Source: Vreelandella nanhaiensis (GTDB lineage: Bacteria > Pseudomonadota > Gammaproteobacteria > Pseudomonadales > Halomonadaceae). From it: 64,000 nt of DNA. The translations under genes were made by a program, and so were the position numbers. Positions 45,668-54,129 of this stretch are shown here, piece after piece (within the stretch, counting starts at the first letter, position 1; each line of letters opens with the position of its first letter). Under the pieces are notes generated by a model that was not told the origin of the DNA, did not search any database, and was given only the letters and a program-made list of their open reading frames with translations. The stretch spans positions 248,001-312,000 of the forward strand of contig NZ_RZHF01000004.1 in NCBI RefSeq assembly GCF_003990185.1, written 5' to 3'.

Positions 45668-45883
45668 ATGGCGGACTTTAAACAGCGCGAGTGGGTGAAG
45701 TGGAAATGGGGCGAGAACTGGGCCGAGGGCCAGGTGACCCGGAAGTATCAACAAGAGGTAACCCGCAAGCTAAAGGGTAGCGAAGTGACCCGCAAGGGTA
45801 GCGAGAAGAACCCCGCGTACCTGATCAAGCAAGAAGATGGCAGCCGAGTGTTGAAACTTCATAGCGAGCTCAAGAAGGCATAG
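45668..45883 (+). CDS. DUF2945 (hypervirulence-associated TUDOR-like) protein
   Basis: The 71-residue protein matches the DUF2945/HVA1 family of small SH3/Tudor-like domains: KQREWVKWKWGENWAEGQV near the start and NPAYLIKQEDGSRVLKLHSE near the end. The middle is unusual in repeating VTRK three times (QVTRKYQQEVTRKLKGSEVTRK), which suggests a recent codon-level expansion. Family function is unknown. GAAAGAG lies about nine bases before the ATG. Confidence 0.8.
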   Translation: MADFKQREWVKWKWGENWAEGQVTRKYQQEVTRKLKGSEVTRKGSEKNPAYLIKQEDGSRVLKLHSELKKA

Positions 45884-45992
45884 GCAGGGAGGCCAGCTTG
45901 CCAGCCAGTCGAGTATCACGGGACTGGACAGCACATAGCTGCCCTCTTCACCACAGCACTTTCAATGCAGTATTCGTTTTACTGATCGTTAT

Positions 45993-46790
45993 TTAACAAG
46001 CATCTTCCGGCAGAGAAATAACCCCTTGCAGGTAAGGCGCTACGCGCCCTTTGATCACCACGCGTTCGCCCTCTACCAGGCAGCTCAACTTTCCTTTACG
46101 AGCGCCGCCCTGGCGGGCAGTGAGTGAGGGCTTACCCAAACGCTTTGCCCAGTAAGGCGCAAGCGACGTATGCGCCGAACCGGTCACCGGGTCCTCCTCC
46201 ACGCCCACCTTGGGGCCGAACCAGCGGGAGACAATATCCACATCCTTGCCTTGGGCCGTCACCGCGATACCTCGCCCCGGCAGCGTTTTCAGCCGCTGCA
46301 TATCCGGCGCAAGCGACTCGATCAGCACCGTGTCATTCACCACCGCCACGATATCGTCGGATATCCAGAGCTCTTCGATCTCGATACCACCAAGTGCAGC
46401 GGCGACTTCATCGTGCATATCCAACGATGCCAGCGTTTTGGCCGGGAAATTCATGGCCAGCTCATCGCCTTCGCGGCGCACTGTGAGCACGCCGCTGCGC
46501 GTCTCGAAATGCAGGGTATCGGCGCTATAGCCAAGCCGGTTGAAGATCACCCACGCGGCGGCCAGGGTGGCGTGGCCGCACAGGTCTACTTCCACTTTTG
46601 GCGTGAACCAGCGCAGATGGTAGCCCGCTCCACCAGCCACGAAGAAGGCGGTTTCTGAGAGGTTGTTCTCAGCGGCAATTGCCTGGAGAGTTACGTCATC
46701 CAGCCATGCATCCAGCGGGCACACCGCTGCCGGGTTGCCCTCGAAGGGTCGGGAAGCAAAGGCGTCTACCTGGTAAAGATCGAGTTTCAT
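45993..46790 (-). CDS. PhzF-family isomerase/epimerase
   Basis: The 265-residue cytoplasmic protein has two diaminopimelate-epimerase-like halves. The active-site Glu of the family is present in NNLSETAFFV (near residue 45), with NPAAVCPL before it and GHATLAAAWVIF and GSAHTSLAPYWAKRLGK after it. PhzF-like proteins isomerise small molecules; most relatives have no assigned substrate. The ATG at 46790 is preferred to GTG at 46799. It lies 75 bases downstream of the Bcr/CflA gene and might be in its operon. Confidence 0.87.
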   Translation of the reverse strand: MKLDLYQVDAFASRPFEGNPAAVCPLDAWLDDVTLQAIAAENNLSETAFFVAGGAGYHLRWFTPKVEVDLCGHATLAAAWVIFNRLGYSADTLHFETRSGVLTVRREGDELAMNFPAKTLASLDMHDEVAAALGGIEIEELWISDDIVAVVNDTVLIESLAPDMQRLKTLPGRGIAVTAQGKDVDIVSRWFGPKVGVEEDPVTGSAHTSLAPYWAKRLGKPSLTARQGGARKGKLSCLVEGERVVIKGRVAPYLQGVISLPEDAC

Positions 46791-46864
46791 GGGCTCCACT
46801 TTATTAGAAACGAATAGGCAAGGCTGAAAAGCATACGGCGTTTAACCAGCGAGTACGGTCCGAC

Positions 46865-48064
46865 TCAATGCGCCTCGACCGCGGCCCGCCCCTTGATGAT
46901 CGAGCGTGCGAGCAGCCAGTATGCCACCGAACCACAGGCGGCCATGGCCAGAACGACCGATTCCAGCGTATGCGGCAGCACGGCGGACAGCGCACTTAAG
47001 ATACCGGCGATACCGAACTGGGCAGCACCCAGAAGGGCGGCGGCCGTGCCTCCGCTGGTAGGAAAGAACTCCAGAAAGCAGGCCTGAATATTCGGCGAGA
47101 TCGCCCCCACCGTGCCGATGGTCAGCATCATGGCGGCCAGGAAGGCGTAAAGTGACCAGTCCATAAAGGCAGCCATCACCAGTAGGAATATGCCGACCGC
47201 CTGACAGCCCGTTGCCAACTGAAGAATGCGAAACGACGGCAGCCTGGAAAGCAGTATCCGATTGAGAATATTGAAGATAAGCATGGCCACAATGTTCGCC
47301 GCAAACAGTATCGAAAAGCTCGAGGGCGATTGCTCGAAGTGCCCTTGATAGATGAAGGATGCGTAGGTGATAAACATCATCAGGGTAGAAAAAGAGGCGG
47401 CCTGCCAGGCAATGAACGGCAGCGCCGGCTTGGTCGACAGCACCAGCTTGTATCGCGCCAGCAGGCTCATCTGCGGGCTTTTCGCGCGAGATACCTTGCC
47501 CTTGCCGGTAAACAATACCCGTACCAGCAGTGGCACCAGCAGCACCGCGTAGGCCGCCAAGGCGAAGAAGATATAGTGCCAGGAGCCAAATGACAGAATC
47601 GCGCTGCCCACGCTTGGCGCAATGCCAGGCGCCAGAACCATGATAAAGCCCATCATCGAGAACAGTTTCGCGGCGTCGCGGCCTGACACCCGATCGCGCA
47701 CCAGCGCTGGTACCGATACCAGCGTCAAACCCGCGCCAATGGCCTGAACCGCCCGCCCGCTAAGCAGTGTATTCAAGGAATCCGCCATACCTATAGCAAT
47801 GCTTGAGAGCGCAAAAATCGCCAGCCCGCTCATCAGAACCCGCTGGCGTCCGAAACGATCCGAAAGCGCGCCGCCGATCAACTGACCCAGCGCCATCGCG
47901 AATACGTATACCGACACGCTCAGCGATACCGCCTGCTGAGAAATACCCAGCGACTCCCCGATGACCGGAAAGGCCGGCAGATACGTATCCATGGAAAACG
48001 GGCCCAGCATCATGGTCAATGCCAGGCTCAGTACCACAATGAATGGCGTTTTAGATTGGGTCAT
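46865..48064 (-). CDS. Bcr/CflA-family multidrug MFS efflux pump
   Basis: The 399-residue inner-membrane proton antiporter has 12 helices. Motif A is GGALSDRFGRQRVLMSG and the DTYLPAFP sequence after helix 1 marks the DHA1 Bcr/CflA subfamily (bicyclomycin, chloramphenicol and similar drugs). Residues such as PALVRDRVSGRDAAKLFS and APGIAPSVGSAIL are also typical. Possible downstream partner is PhzF. No regulator is adjacent. Confidence 0.88.
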   Translation of the reverse strand: MTQSKTPFIVVLSLALTMMLGPFSMDTYLPAFPVIGESLGISQQAVSLSVSVYVFAMALGQLIGGALSDRFGRQRVLMSGLAIFALSSIAIGMADSLNTLLSGRAVQAIGAGLTLVSVPALVRDRVSGRDAAKLFSMMGFIMVLAPGIAPSVGSAILSFGSWHYIFFALAAYAVLLVPLLVRVLFTGKGKVSRAKSPQMSLLARYKLVLSTKPALPFIAWQAASFSTLMMFITYASFIYQGHFEQSPSSFSILFAANIVAMLIFNILNRILLSRLPSFRILQLATGCQAVGIFLLVMAAFMDWSLYAFLAAMMLTIGTVGAISPNIQACFLEFFPTSGGTAAALLGAAQFGIAGILSALSAVLPHTLESVVLAMAACGSVAYWLLARSIIKGRAAVEAH

Positions 48065-48280
48065 GAGAGCTCGCGGTAAGGTGGATTAATGATGGATCAC
48101 ATCATCAATATGATAACGATTGACGCCATTATCAGCCAATGATCGCCGCTTTTAAGACCCGCGTACGCAGCCAGGCGATCATCTGAAGCCCACCGCCAGT
48201 CGCTTATCAATTAGCTCGGCTATGCTAAAAACTATTTTGTAAAGACTATGCTGAAAGAGCATCCTAACGAGGAGACCAGA

Positions 48281-48790
48281 ATGTCTACCCCGCAGCCCGA
48301 ACTACTCCATCTCGATAGCGACGAAACAAGCGGCTATCCCAACTCCCCGCTTCCCGTGCTGATTTACCGCGGGGTTCTGGACCTCAGCAGTGCAGAGGAG
48401 CGGGCCGATGCCTTTGAAAGCATGTTCAAGCAGCACGGCTGGCCACCAGCGTGGCGTTACTACTTGTATGACTTTGACCACTTTCACTCCACCGCTCACG
48501 AGGCTCTAGGCATTTTTCAGGGCCAAGCCAGGGCTCGATTGGGCGGCCCCAACGGCCGAGAAGTGATGCTTTACGCGGGCGATGTACTGGTACTGCCCGC
48601 AGGGGTTGGGCATGCCAGCCTAGAGGCCGACGATGATTTCTGCATGGTAGGCGCCTACCCACCGGGGCAAGACCCGGAGATTGAGCGCGGCGACCCGGCC
48701 GAGCTTGCGGCGGCAAAGGCGCGGGTGGCGTCGGTAGCCGTACCAAGCACCGCGCCGGTAGGCGGGCCGCTTAAACCGCTATGGGAATAG
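48281..48790 (+). CDS. cupin-domain protein, YjlB-like
   Basis: The 169-residue protein has one cupin barrel. Metal-ligand positions appear in FDHFHSTAHEALGIFQG (first motif) and in GDVLVLPAGVGHASLEADDD (second motif). It resembles B. subtilis YjlB and similar unassigned cupins. GAGGAG lies nine bases before the ATG at 48281; an upstream ATG at 48248 is unlikely. It is followed after 51 bases by a TetR gene on the same strand. Confidence 0.8.
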   Translation: MSTPQPELLHLDSDETSGYPNSPLPVLIYRGVLDLSSAEERADAFESMFKQHGWPPAWRYYLYDFDHFHSTAHEALGIFQGQARARLGGPNGREVMLYAGDVLVLPAGVGHASLEADDDFCMVGAYPPGQDPEIERGDPAELAAAKARVASVAVPSTAPVGGPLKPLWE

Positions 48791-48841
48791 ACGCCACAAC
48801 ACTGCTAGACGACTGGTCTAGTCAGGCGTAAGCTGTTTGTC

Positions 48842-49474
48842 ATGAACACGACTCCAGTTACCGGCGATGTCCGGCAGCGTATTCTCCATACCGGCCAGCT
48901 TATTATCGCTGGCAAAGGGTTCTCGGCGGTGGGCCTTAACGAGGTTCTCAAAGCCGCCGAAGTGCCCAAAGGATCCTTTTATCACTACTTCGGCTCCAAG
49001 GAAGCCTTTGGCGAAGCCCTGTTAGAAGACTACTTCACCGGCTACCTCACACAGCTTGAAGAGCGCCTGGGCCAGCCGGGCGTTTCCAATGCCGAACGGC
49101 TAGTAGGCTATTGGACAAACTGGCGGGACACCCAGCACCACGGTGACCCGCGCGGTAAATGCCTGGCGGTTAAGCTCGCGGCGGAGGTAAGCGATCTTTC
49201 CGAACGCATGCGCCAGGTGCTACAGCGTGGCACCGATCGCATCATCGCCCAGCTGGCCCTGGCAATAGAGGCAGCGGTTGCCGATGGCTCACTGCCCAGC
49301 CTTGCCAGTACGCAGAGCAACGCGGCTGAGCTTGCCACCACGCTTTACCAGCTATGGCTGGGTGCCAGCCTGCGGGCCAAGATTACCCGCGACCGGGTAC
49401 CGCTGGATGTTGCCTTAAAAGCCACCTACGCTCTGTTAAGTCTCTCTCCCTCCCAGGAAAGGAATGGATCATGA
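48842..49474 (+). CDS. TetR-family regulator of the DJ-1/DUF1330 operon
   Basis: The 210-residue repressor has an N-terminal HTH (about residues 10-58: FSAVGLNEVLKAAEVPKGSF followed by YHYFGSKEAF) and a TetR ligand domain with DPRGKCLAVKLAAEVSD. The sequence is of the LmrA/YxaF/AcuR-like type, often sensing electrophiles or toxic carbonyls through a Cys. A ribosome binding site is weak. Its stop overlaps the start of the DJ-1 gene by ATGA, so it is the first gene of an operon that also holds a DUF1330 gene. Confidence 0.85.
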   Translation: MNTTPVTGDVRQRILHTGQLIIAGKGFSAVGLNEVLKAAEVPKGSFYHYFGSKEAFGEALLEDYFTGYLTQLEERLGQPGVSNAERLVGYWTNWRDTQHHGDPRGKCLAVKLAAEVSDLSERMRQVLQRGTDRIIAQLALAIEAAVADGSLPSLASTQSNAAELATTLYQLWLGASLRAKITRDRVPLDVALKATYALLSLSPSQERNGS

Positions 49475-50148
49475 AAATTCTCGTTGTAGTGACTTCACAC
49501 GATAAGCTTGGCGACACCGGCAAAAAAACCGGCTTCTGGCTCGAAGAGCTGGCCGCGCCCTACTATACGTTCAAGGACGCAGGTGCCGAGGTGACCCTAG
49601 CCTCCCCCGAAGGCGGCCAGCCGCCGCTGGACCCCAGCAGTAACGCGCCGGACGCCCAAACCGAGGCTACCAACCGATTCCAAGCGGACCTCGACGCGCA
49701 GGCGGCGCTGGCCAATACCCATAAGCTTGCCGATATCGACATCGCCGAGTTCGACGCGGTGTTCTATCCCGGTGGCCACGGCCCGCTGTGGGATCTGGCC
49801 GAGAGCGCCACTTCCGTTCGTCTGATCGAGGACGCCCTGGCCGCCAACAAGCCGGTCGCCACGGTATGCCATGCCCCCGGCGTGCTGCGCCATGTGAAAG
49901 GCAGCGATGGCAAGCCGCTGGTCGCGGGCCGTAAAGTGACGGGCTTCACCAACAGCGAAGAAGAGGCCGTTGGCCTGACCAACGTAGTACCGTTTTTAGT
50001 TGAAGATATGCTCAAAGACCTGGGCGGCCAGTACACTAAGGGTGATGATTGGAGCTCCCATGTGGAAGTGGACGGTCTGCTGATTACCGGGCAAAACCCC
50101 GGTTCGTCTGAAGCCACCGCCCAAGCGCTGTTAAAGAAGCTTTCCTGA
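49471..50148 (+). CDS. DJ-1/PfpI family protein (Hsp31-like)
   Basis: The 225-residue protein has the alpha/beta DJ-1 fold with nucleophile Cys133 in VATVCHAPGVL and a Glu near residue 26 (EELAAPYYTF), plus FYPGGHGPLWDLAES. Hsp31-like relatives act as glutathione-independent glyoxalases or protein deglycases. ATGA overlap with the TetR gene and GGAAAGGA upstream support the start at 49471. Together with the DUF1330 gene it forms a probable carbonyl-stress operon. Confidence 0.87.
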   Translation: MKILVVVTSHDKLGDTGKKTGFWLEELAAPYYTFKDAGAEVTLASPEGGQPPLDPSSNAPDAQTEATNRFQADLDAQAALANTHKLADIDIAEFDAVFYPGGHGPLWDLAESATSVRLIEDALAANKPVATVCHAPGVLRHVKGSDGKPLVAGRKVTGFTNSEEEAVGLTNVVPFLVEDMLKDLGGQYTKGDDWSSHVEVDGLLITGQNPGSSEATAQALLKKLS

Positions 50149-50169
50149 TAATTACCCAAGGAGAATGGA

Positions 50170-50466
50170 ATGCCGGCTTATGTTGTACTGACTCGTGAGC
50201 GCACTCACGACGCCAAGGAAATGGAGCAATACGCCACCAAGGCCAAAGCCGCCCGCGAAGGCCATGACCCGAAGCCGCTCGCCTTTTATGGTGACTTTGA
50301 AGTGATGGAAGGCAGCGATATGGAAGGCGCGGTAATTCTGCGCTTTCCCGATATGGCCGCCGCCCGCGCCTGGTATCAAAGTGACGCCTACCAGGAAGCC
50401 CGCAAGCACCGCTTTCAGGGTGCTGACTACCGCGTGTTTATTGTGGACGGGGTTGAAGAGGCTTAA
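50170..50466 (+). CDS. DUF1330 protein
   Basis: The 98-residue dimeric alpha-beta barrel domain has the DUF1330 pattern (PLAFYGDFEVMEGSDMEGAV, then LRFPDMAAARAWYQSDAYQE). Its function is unknown. It lies 21 bases after the DJ-1 gene with AAGGAGAA upstream. A decayed partial copy of this gene (about residues 25-59) lies at 53672-53803. Confidence 0.87.
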   Translation: MPAYVVLTRERTHDAKEMEQYATKAKAAREGHDPKPLAFYGDFEVMEGSDMEGAVILRFPDMAAARAWYQSDAYQEARKHRFQGADYRVFIVDGVEEA

Positions 50467-50476
50467 ACGACCAAGC

Positions 50477-50496
50477 CCCCGCCTTTAACGGCGGGG
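50477..50496. terminator. GC-rich hairpin between convergent genes
   Basis: CCCCGCC pairs with GGCGGGG around a TTTAAC loop. There is no strong T run on either side, so its efficiency as an intrinsic terminator is uncertain. Confidence 0.4.
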
Positions 50497-50505
50497 AGTT
50501 AACAG

Positions 50506-51498
50506 CTATCGCAGCAAGATAAAATGCTCGATCAATCGGATCATCAGCGTTTTTTGATCGGGTAGGCTCTCAGCCACTAACAGGGCTAACGCCACCAGCG
50601 TATTATCGTTGATGAGTTGCTCGACGGGCCGGGCCAGCAAGGCCGCATTGCGGCGCAGATACCATAGAAACAGAAACGAGCCACAGCGCTTGTTACCATC
50701 GGCCAGCGGATGGTTTTTGATCACAAAATAAAGCAGGTGCGCCGCCCGAGTAGCCACATTAGGGTAAAACAGCTCATCACCAAACCCCTGCTCGATAGTA
50801 GCAAGGGCTGATGTCAAACCATCACCTCGCACTTGCCCAAACAATTCGGTTGCCTCACCTTTAGCGATTAAGGTTTGCTTTAACTCCCTAATGGCTTTCA
50901 GAGCTTCTTCCAACTCCAGCGAATGCATACCGGGCTGCTTGATGTTTAACTCAGCTAATTGCTGCTCATCGTAACCTTGCAGCAAACTCCAAGAGCGAGC
51001 GTAATCGCTAATCACGCGGGCTACCGCTTCGCCTTCTGGAGAAACCAGGCCTTGATTGGTCAAGGTACGGCTGAGCAGACTCACCGCCTGCTCAAACTCT
51101 ATGCCACGCTCGGTTAGGCGGCGTTGGTTTAGGGTATAACCATGAACCAAATGCTCTTTCAGTACCTGAGTAGCCCATTTACGGAACTGCACGCCGCGAT
51201 GGGACTTTACTCGGTAACCCACTGAAATAATGGCATCTAAGTTATAATGATCTATTTCCCGCTGAACTTGGCGTTTACCCTCTTGGCGAACTATCCGGAA
51301 TTTCCGGATAGTTCCCTCTTTCTCCAGTTCAGCTTCTGCATACACATTACTAATATGTTCATTCACGGTACGCACATCTTTGCCAAACAGTTCTGCCATC
51401 TGCGCCTGGCTTAGCCAAACCGTCTCTTGCTCCAGCGTCACCTCAAGGTGTGCTTGTCCATCTTCGCTGGTGAATATCTGTATTTGCTGGTCATTCAT
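50506..51498 (-). CDS. RhuM-Fic/Doc fusion protein, toxin-like
   Basis: The 330-residue protein joins an N-terminal RhuM/KilA-like domain (VWLSQAQMAELFGKDVRTVN, then YNLDAIISVGYRVKSHRGVQ and FRKWATQVLKEHL) to a C-terminal Fic/Doc domain. The Fic motif reads HPLADGNKRCG, the Doc-like variant of HPFxxGN(G/K)R that transfers AMP or phosphate to target proteins such as EF-Tu. RhuM/Fic proteins occur in pathogenicity islands and mobile regions. A LexA-box-like sequence lies about 160 bases upstream. No separate antitoxin gene lies next to it. Confidence 0.85.
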   Translation of the reverse strand: MNDQQIQIFTSEDGQAHLEVTLEQETVWLSQAQMAELFGKDVRTVNEHISNVYAEAELEKEGTIRKFRIVRQEGKRQVQREIDHYNLDAIISVGYRVKSHRGVQFRKWATQVLKEHLVHGYTLNQRRLTERGIEFEQAVSLLSRTLTNQGLVSPEGEAVARVISDYARSWSLLQGYDEQQLAELNIKQPGMHSLELEEALKAIRELKQTLIAKGEATELFGQVRGDGLTSALATIEQGFGDELFYPNVATRAAHLLYFVIKNHPLADGNKRCGSFLFLWYLRRNAALLARPVEQLINDNTLVALALLVAESLPDQKTLMIRLIEHFILLR

Positions 51499-51655
51499 GA
51501 GTGTTGCCCCCTAGGTTTAATCAAGCGCCACGCACCTCCAAAACATGCACCTGCCAAACAAGCATCACTCAATGCAGCAATCTTCACCTTTGCACACCAA
51601 AGCAAATACTCAAGCGCACCTGTTATAAGAAGTTAAGTAAACCTTAACACAAAAA

Positions 51656-51671
51656 CTGTTTATTCATACAG
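51656..51671 (-). promoter_or_regulatory. possible LexA (SOS) box upstream of the RhuM-Fic gene
   Basis: CTGTTTATTCATACAG fits CTGT-N8-ACAG exactly with an AT-rich centre like the E. coli LexA site. It lies in the 281-base gap ahead of the RhuM-Fic start. An exact 8-base pattern is expected about once by chance in a window this size, so only its place and AT-rich core make it notable. Confidence 0.4.
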
Positions 51672-51779
51672 AAAAGCAAAATAATCTCTGCACAGTAACA
51701 GTAAGCACCTAACACCTGCCCCGACTAAAAACGATTTGGCAGCAGCAAACGTGTAGCAATCGTAGGAGCCTGGCTCGAT

Positions 51780-52589
51780 TCAATGCATAAAAACCATTAC
51801 CACCAGCACCATTGCCAGCAATAGAAGATATACCCTGGCATGAATACGATCAGGGATCCGCCCGATCCAGATCGACGCCAATCGGATGCCGAACCAAGAG
51901 CCCACCGCTAATACCAACAAGGCGCGCAGATCTACATAACCTGCATACCAGCCCTCCAACGCTGGGTGGTTCGCCGACAGCAACACATACGTTGCGGTAC
52001 CACTGACCGCCATGGGCAACGATAATGGGTTGGCCATAGCGGTGGCTGCCGTCATACTCGCGCCTCTACGGCGCATGAGCGGTACGGTCATCACACTGCC
52101 ACCAACGCCCAACAAGGCGGCCACTGCACCAATGAATGTACCCGTAATGGCTGTTACTGCACGCCCCATAGGACGCACATTACTCCCCGCCTGATGCAGA
52201 AAACCAGGCCGCAGAACGGCATCCGTAATAGTGATGCACAAATAGCCAATAAACGCCCAGCGCACCCACTCCCCACTTAACGACACGGCAGCCGCCGCGC
52301 CAAGCACAGCGCCCATGGCGATATAACCGACCAACGGACGCACTAAATGCCATTGCACAGTGTGACGCCGATGATGACGCCATGTTGCCAGTGAAGCCGC
52401 GAAGACCATTAACGCAGTCGAGGTGGCTACCGCGATATGCATTGCCGCCAGACCCGCCTCGCTATTCGACCCATGGATGGAAATCAGTAAGACATACAGC
52501 AATGGAACCACCACAAACCCACCACCGAAACCGAACAACACGGTGGTGACTCCCGCCAACCCGCCACAGAGAAGTAATATGCTATACAC
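51780..52589 (-). CDS. TauE/SafE-family anion exporter
   Basis: The 269-residue inner-membrane protein has about eight helices in two repeats, each with the family Gly-rich pattern (GLAGVTTVLFGFGGGFVVVP and IGAVAALLGVGGSVMTVPLM). Relatives export sulfite, sulfoacetate or other organosulfonates. It is divergent from an AraC-type regulator, so induction by an unknown effector is likely. Confidence 0.87.
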   Translation of the reverse strand: MYSILLLCGGLAGVTTVLFGFGGGFVVVPLLYVLLISIHGSNSEAGLAAMHIAVATSTALMVFAASLATWRHHRRHTVQWHLVRPLVGYIAMGAVLGAAAAVSLSGEWVRWAFIGYLCITITDAVLRPGFLHQAGSNVRPMGRAVTAITGTFIGAVAALLGVGGSVMTVPLMRRRGASMTAATAMANPLSLPMAVSGTATYVLLSANHPALEGWYAGYVDLRALLVLAVGSWFGIRLASIWIGRIPDRIHARVYLLLLAMVLVVMVFMH

Positions 52590-52696
52590 CGCCGCTCTCC
52601 TGATGAAACGAAACAGCAGACACTGTATGCTGGCGGGGGTTGGCCGACATTCGTCGTTCGGACAATAATCATCGCATTACGGCCAGAATAAAAATT

Positions 52697-53482
52697 ATGC
52701 TCAATACTCCCCTATCCGACGTGGATCATGTGGCACGGCCCATTGTGGCCATCGGTACTGACTACAACCCCGGCACACTCCTCGACTTCCATACCCATCG
52801 TCGTGTCCAGTTTCTCTATGGCATGACAGGCGTGATGGAAGTCAATACGGATGACGGCACCTGGATGGTGCCGCCTTATAGCGGTGTCTGGCTGCCTGCG
52901 GGCAAGCGACATCAGGTGCGCATGAATGGAGTTAGCACTCGAAGCCTGTATATAGAGCCCCACACCGCTCTACGCGCTTCCCGCAATTGTGAAGTGCTGG
53001 TCGTAACGCCTCTGTTGCATCATCTGCTGCTGGCTTCCGCCCACCTACCCGCGCTCTATGACGAAAACGGCCGCGACGGCGCCCTTGCCCAATTGCTCCT
53101 ATACGAACTGCAACAAGCTCAGGCCCTGCCGCTGTTTGCGCCCCTGCCCCATGACCCTCAATTAGCCAGTCTGTGCCGAGATTTTCTCAGCCAGCCGAAC
53201 ATTCACACTCTTCCCGAGGACTGGGCTCGGCAGATGCATCGCAGTCAGCGCACCTTCAATCGCCTATTCCGTCAGCAGACCGGCACGTCCTTTGCCGTAT
53301 GGCGCCAACAGGCCTGTCTCATGGCAGCTATTCCCAGCCTGCTGTCTGGCAGTTCCGTTACTCGAACCGCGCTGGAACTCGGCTACGACAGCCCAGCCGC
53401 TTTTTCTAGTATGTTTCGCAAGGTACTTGGTCAATCTCCCACCGTTTTCGTCCGAGCGGCTACTCGCCAACTGGAAGAGTAA
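52697..53482 (+). CDS. AraC-family regulator with N-terminal cupin
   Basis: The 261-residue regulator has an AraC-type cupin sensor (about residues 15-105: LDFHTHRRVQFLYGMTGVME, then GVWLPAGKRHQVRM) and two C-terminal HTH motifs (WARQMHRSQRTFNRLFRQQT and ALELGYDSPAAFSSMFRKVL). The start at 52697 gives a usual N-terminus, but the ribosome binding site is weak. It is divergent from the TauE gene, which it probably controls. Confidence 0.85.
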   Translation: MLNTPLSDVDHVARPIVAIGTDYNPGTLLDFHTHRRVQFLYGMTGVMEVNTDDGTWMVPPYSGVWLPAGKRHQVRMNGVSTRSLYIEPHTALRASRNCEVLVVTPLLHHLLLASAHLPALYDENGRDGALAQLLLYELQQAQALPLFAPLPHDPQLASLCRDFLSQPNIHTLPEDWARQMHRSQRTFNRLFRQQTGTSFAVWRQQACLMAAIPSLLSGSSVTRTALELGYDSPAAFSSMFRKVLGQSPTVFVRAATRQLEE

Positions 53483-53594
53483 CAAGCACGCCTACGGATC
53501 AGTTGCTCGGCTAATCCTAGTAGTTAGGTGTATGGCCATTCTTAACAGCCCACTTATATTCTTATTTGTTACTTTTGAATAAAGGAAGTAAATC

Positions 53595-53803
53595 ATGGTG
53601 GCTGCCAGTCTTAGCTAGGGGAAACACTGGGAAGTCTTCATTAGAAATGAAGTCTCCAGCGGCCGCTACGGCCCCGCTGTGGGCCTAGCCAAAGACGCCC
53701 GCGAAGGCCACGGCCCAGAGCCGCTCGCCTTCTACGGCAACTTTGTGGTGATGGAAGGCAGCGACATGGAAGGCGATGTGATTCTGCGCTTTTCTGAAAG
53801 ACA
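53595..53803 (+). pseudogene. in-frame fusion relic of parD antitoxin and DUF1330
   Basis: From ATG 53595 (AAAGGAAG upstream) one frame reads MVAASLS, a stop, GKHWEVFIRNEVSSGRYG, then GLAKDAREGHGPEPLAFYGN and FVVMEGSDMEGDVILRF. The first part matches the ParD/CopG antitoxin N-terminus (SLGKHFEDFIRQQVESGRYG). The second matches residues 25-59 of the intact DUF1330 gene at 50170. The stop and missing halves make it a dead chimera. There is no intact parE nearby. Confidence 0.75.
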
Positions 53804-53990
53804 GCCCTTTTCTACCGGCTCGGCCAAATCCCGCGTTGTGGTAGCTTTACTCGCCTTGGCCAATGAGCGGTACTTCAAGGTGATCGTAGTATGCCTCGCG
53901 GCGAGCCGATTGCCGCTCTGCCTGTGCCAACGCCCTACCCGTTACTGCGCATGTAACGCGCCTACTACCCTTGCCAAAGGAATGGTGGCC
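53804..53990 (-). pseudogene. degenerate second copy of the DUF4172-Fic gene
   Basis: The plus-strand text CTTTTCTACCGGCTCGGCCA onward aligns base by base with 55928-56013, then jumps to match 56232-56256 (GATCGTAGTATGCCTCGCGG) and about 56300-56346 (GCCTGTGCCAACGCCCTACC). These are parts of the intact Fic gene, in the same minus-strand orientation, with internal deletions. Identity looks around 75-80% in the matching blocks, so this is an old, decayed paralogue. Confidence 0.8.
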
Positions 53991-54129
53991 CCCTAATCAG
54001 CGGTTAGCGTCCTTGGCGGCTACACTTAGATAAGTTTACTTGAGCGCAGTGGTCAGCAAACCCACCACTTTCAGGCAGGTTGATCATTGTCCTTTAACCG
54101 CACGAACTCTTGCAAACAGGGAGGTTATA

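Noticed and set aside
53679..53996. 105-codon ORF as an intact gene
   Set aside because: Its first part is a DUF1330 fragment and its second is antisense to a decayed fic copy, so it is a chance fusion of relics.
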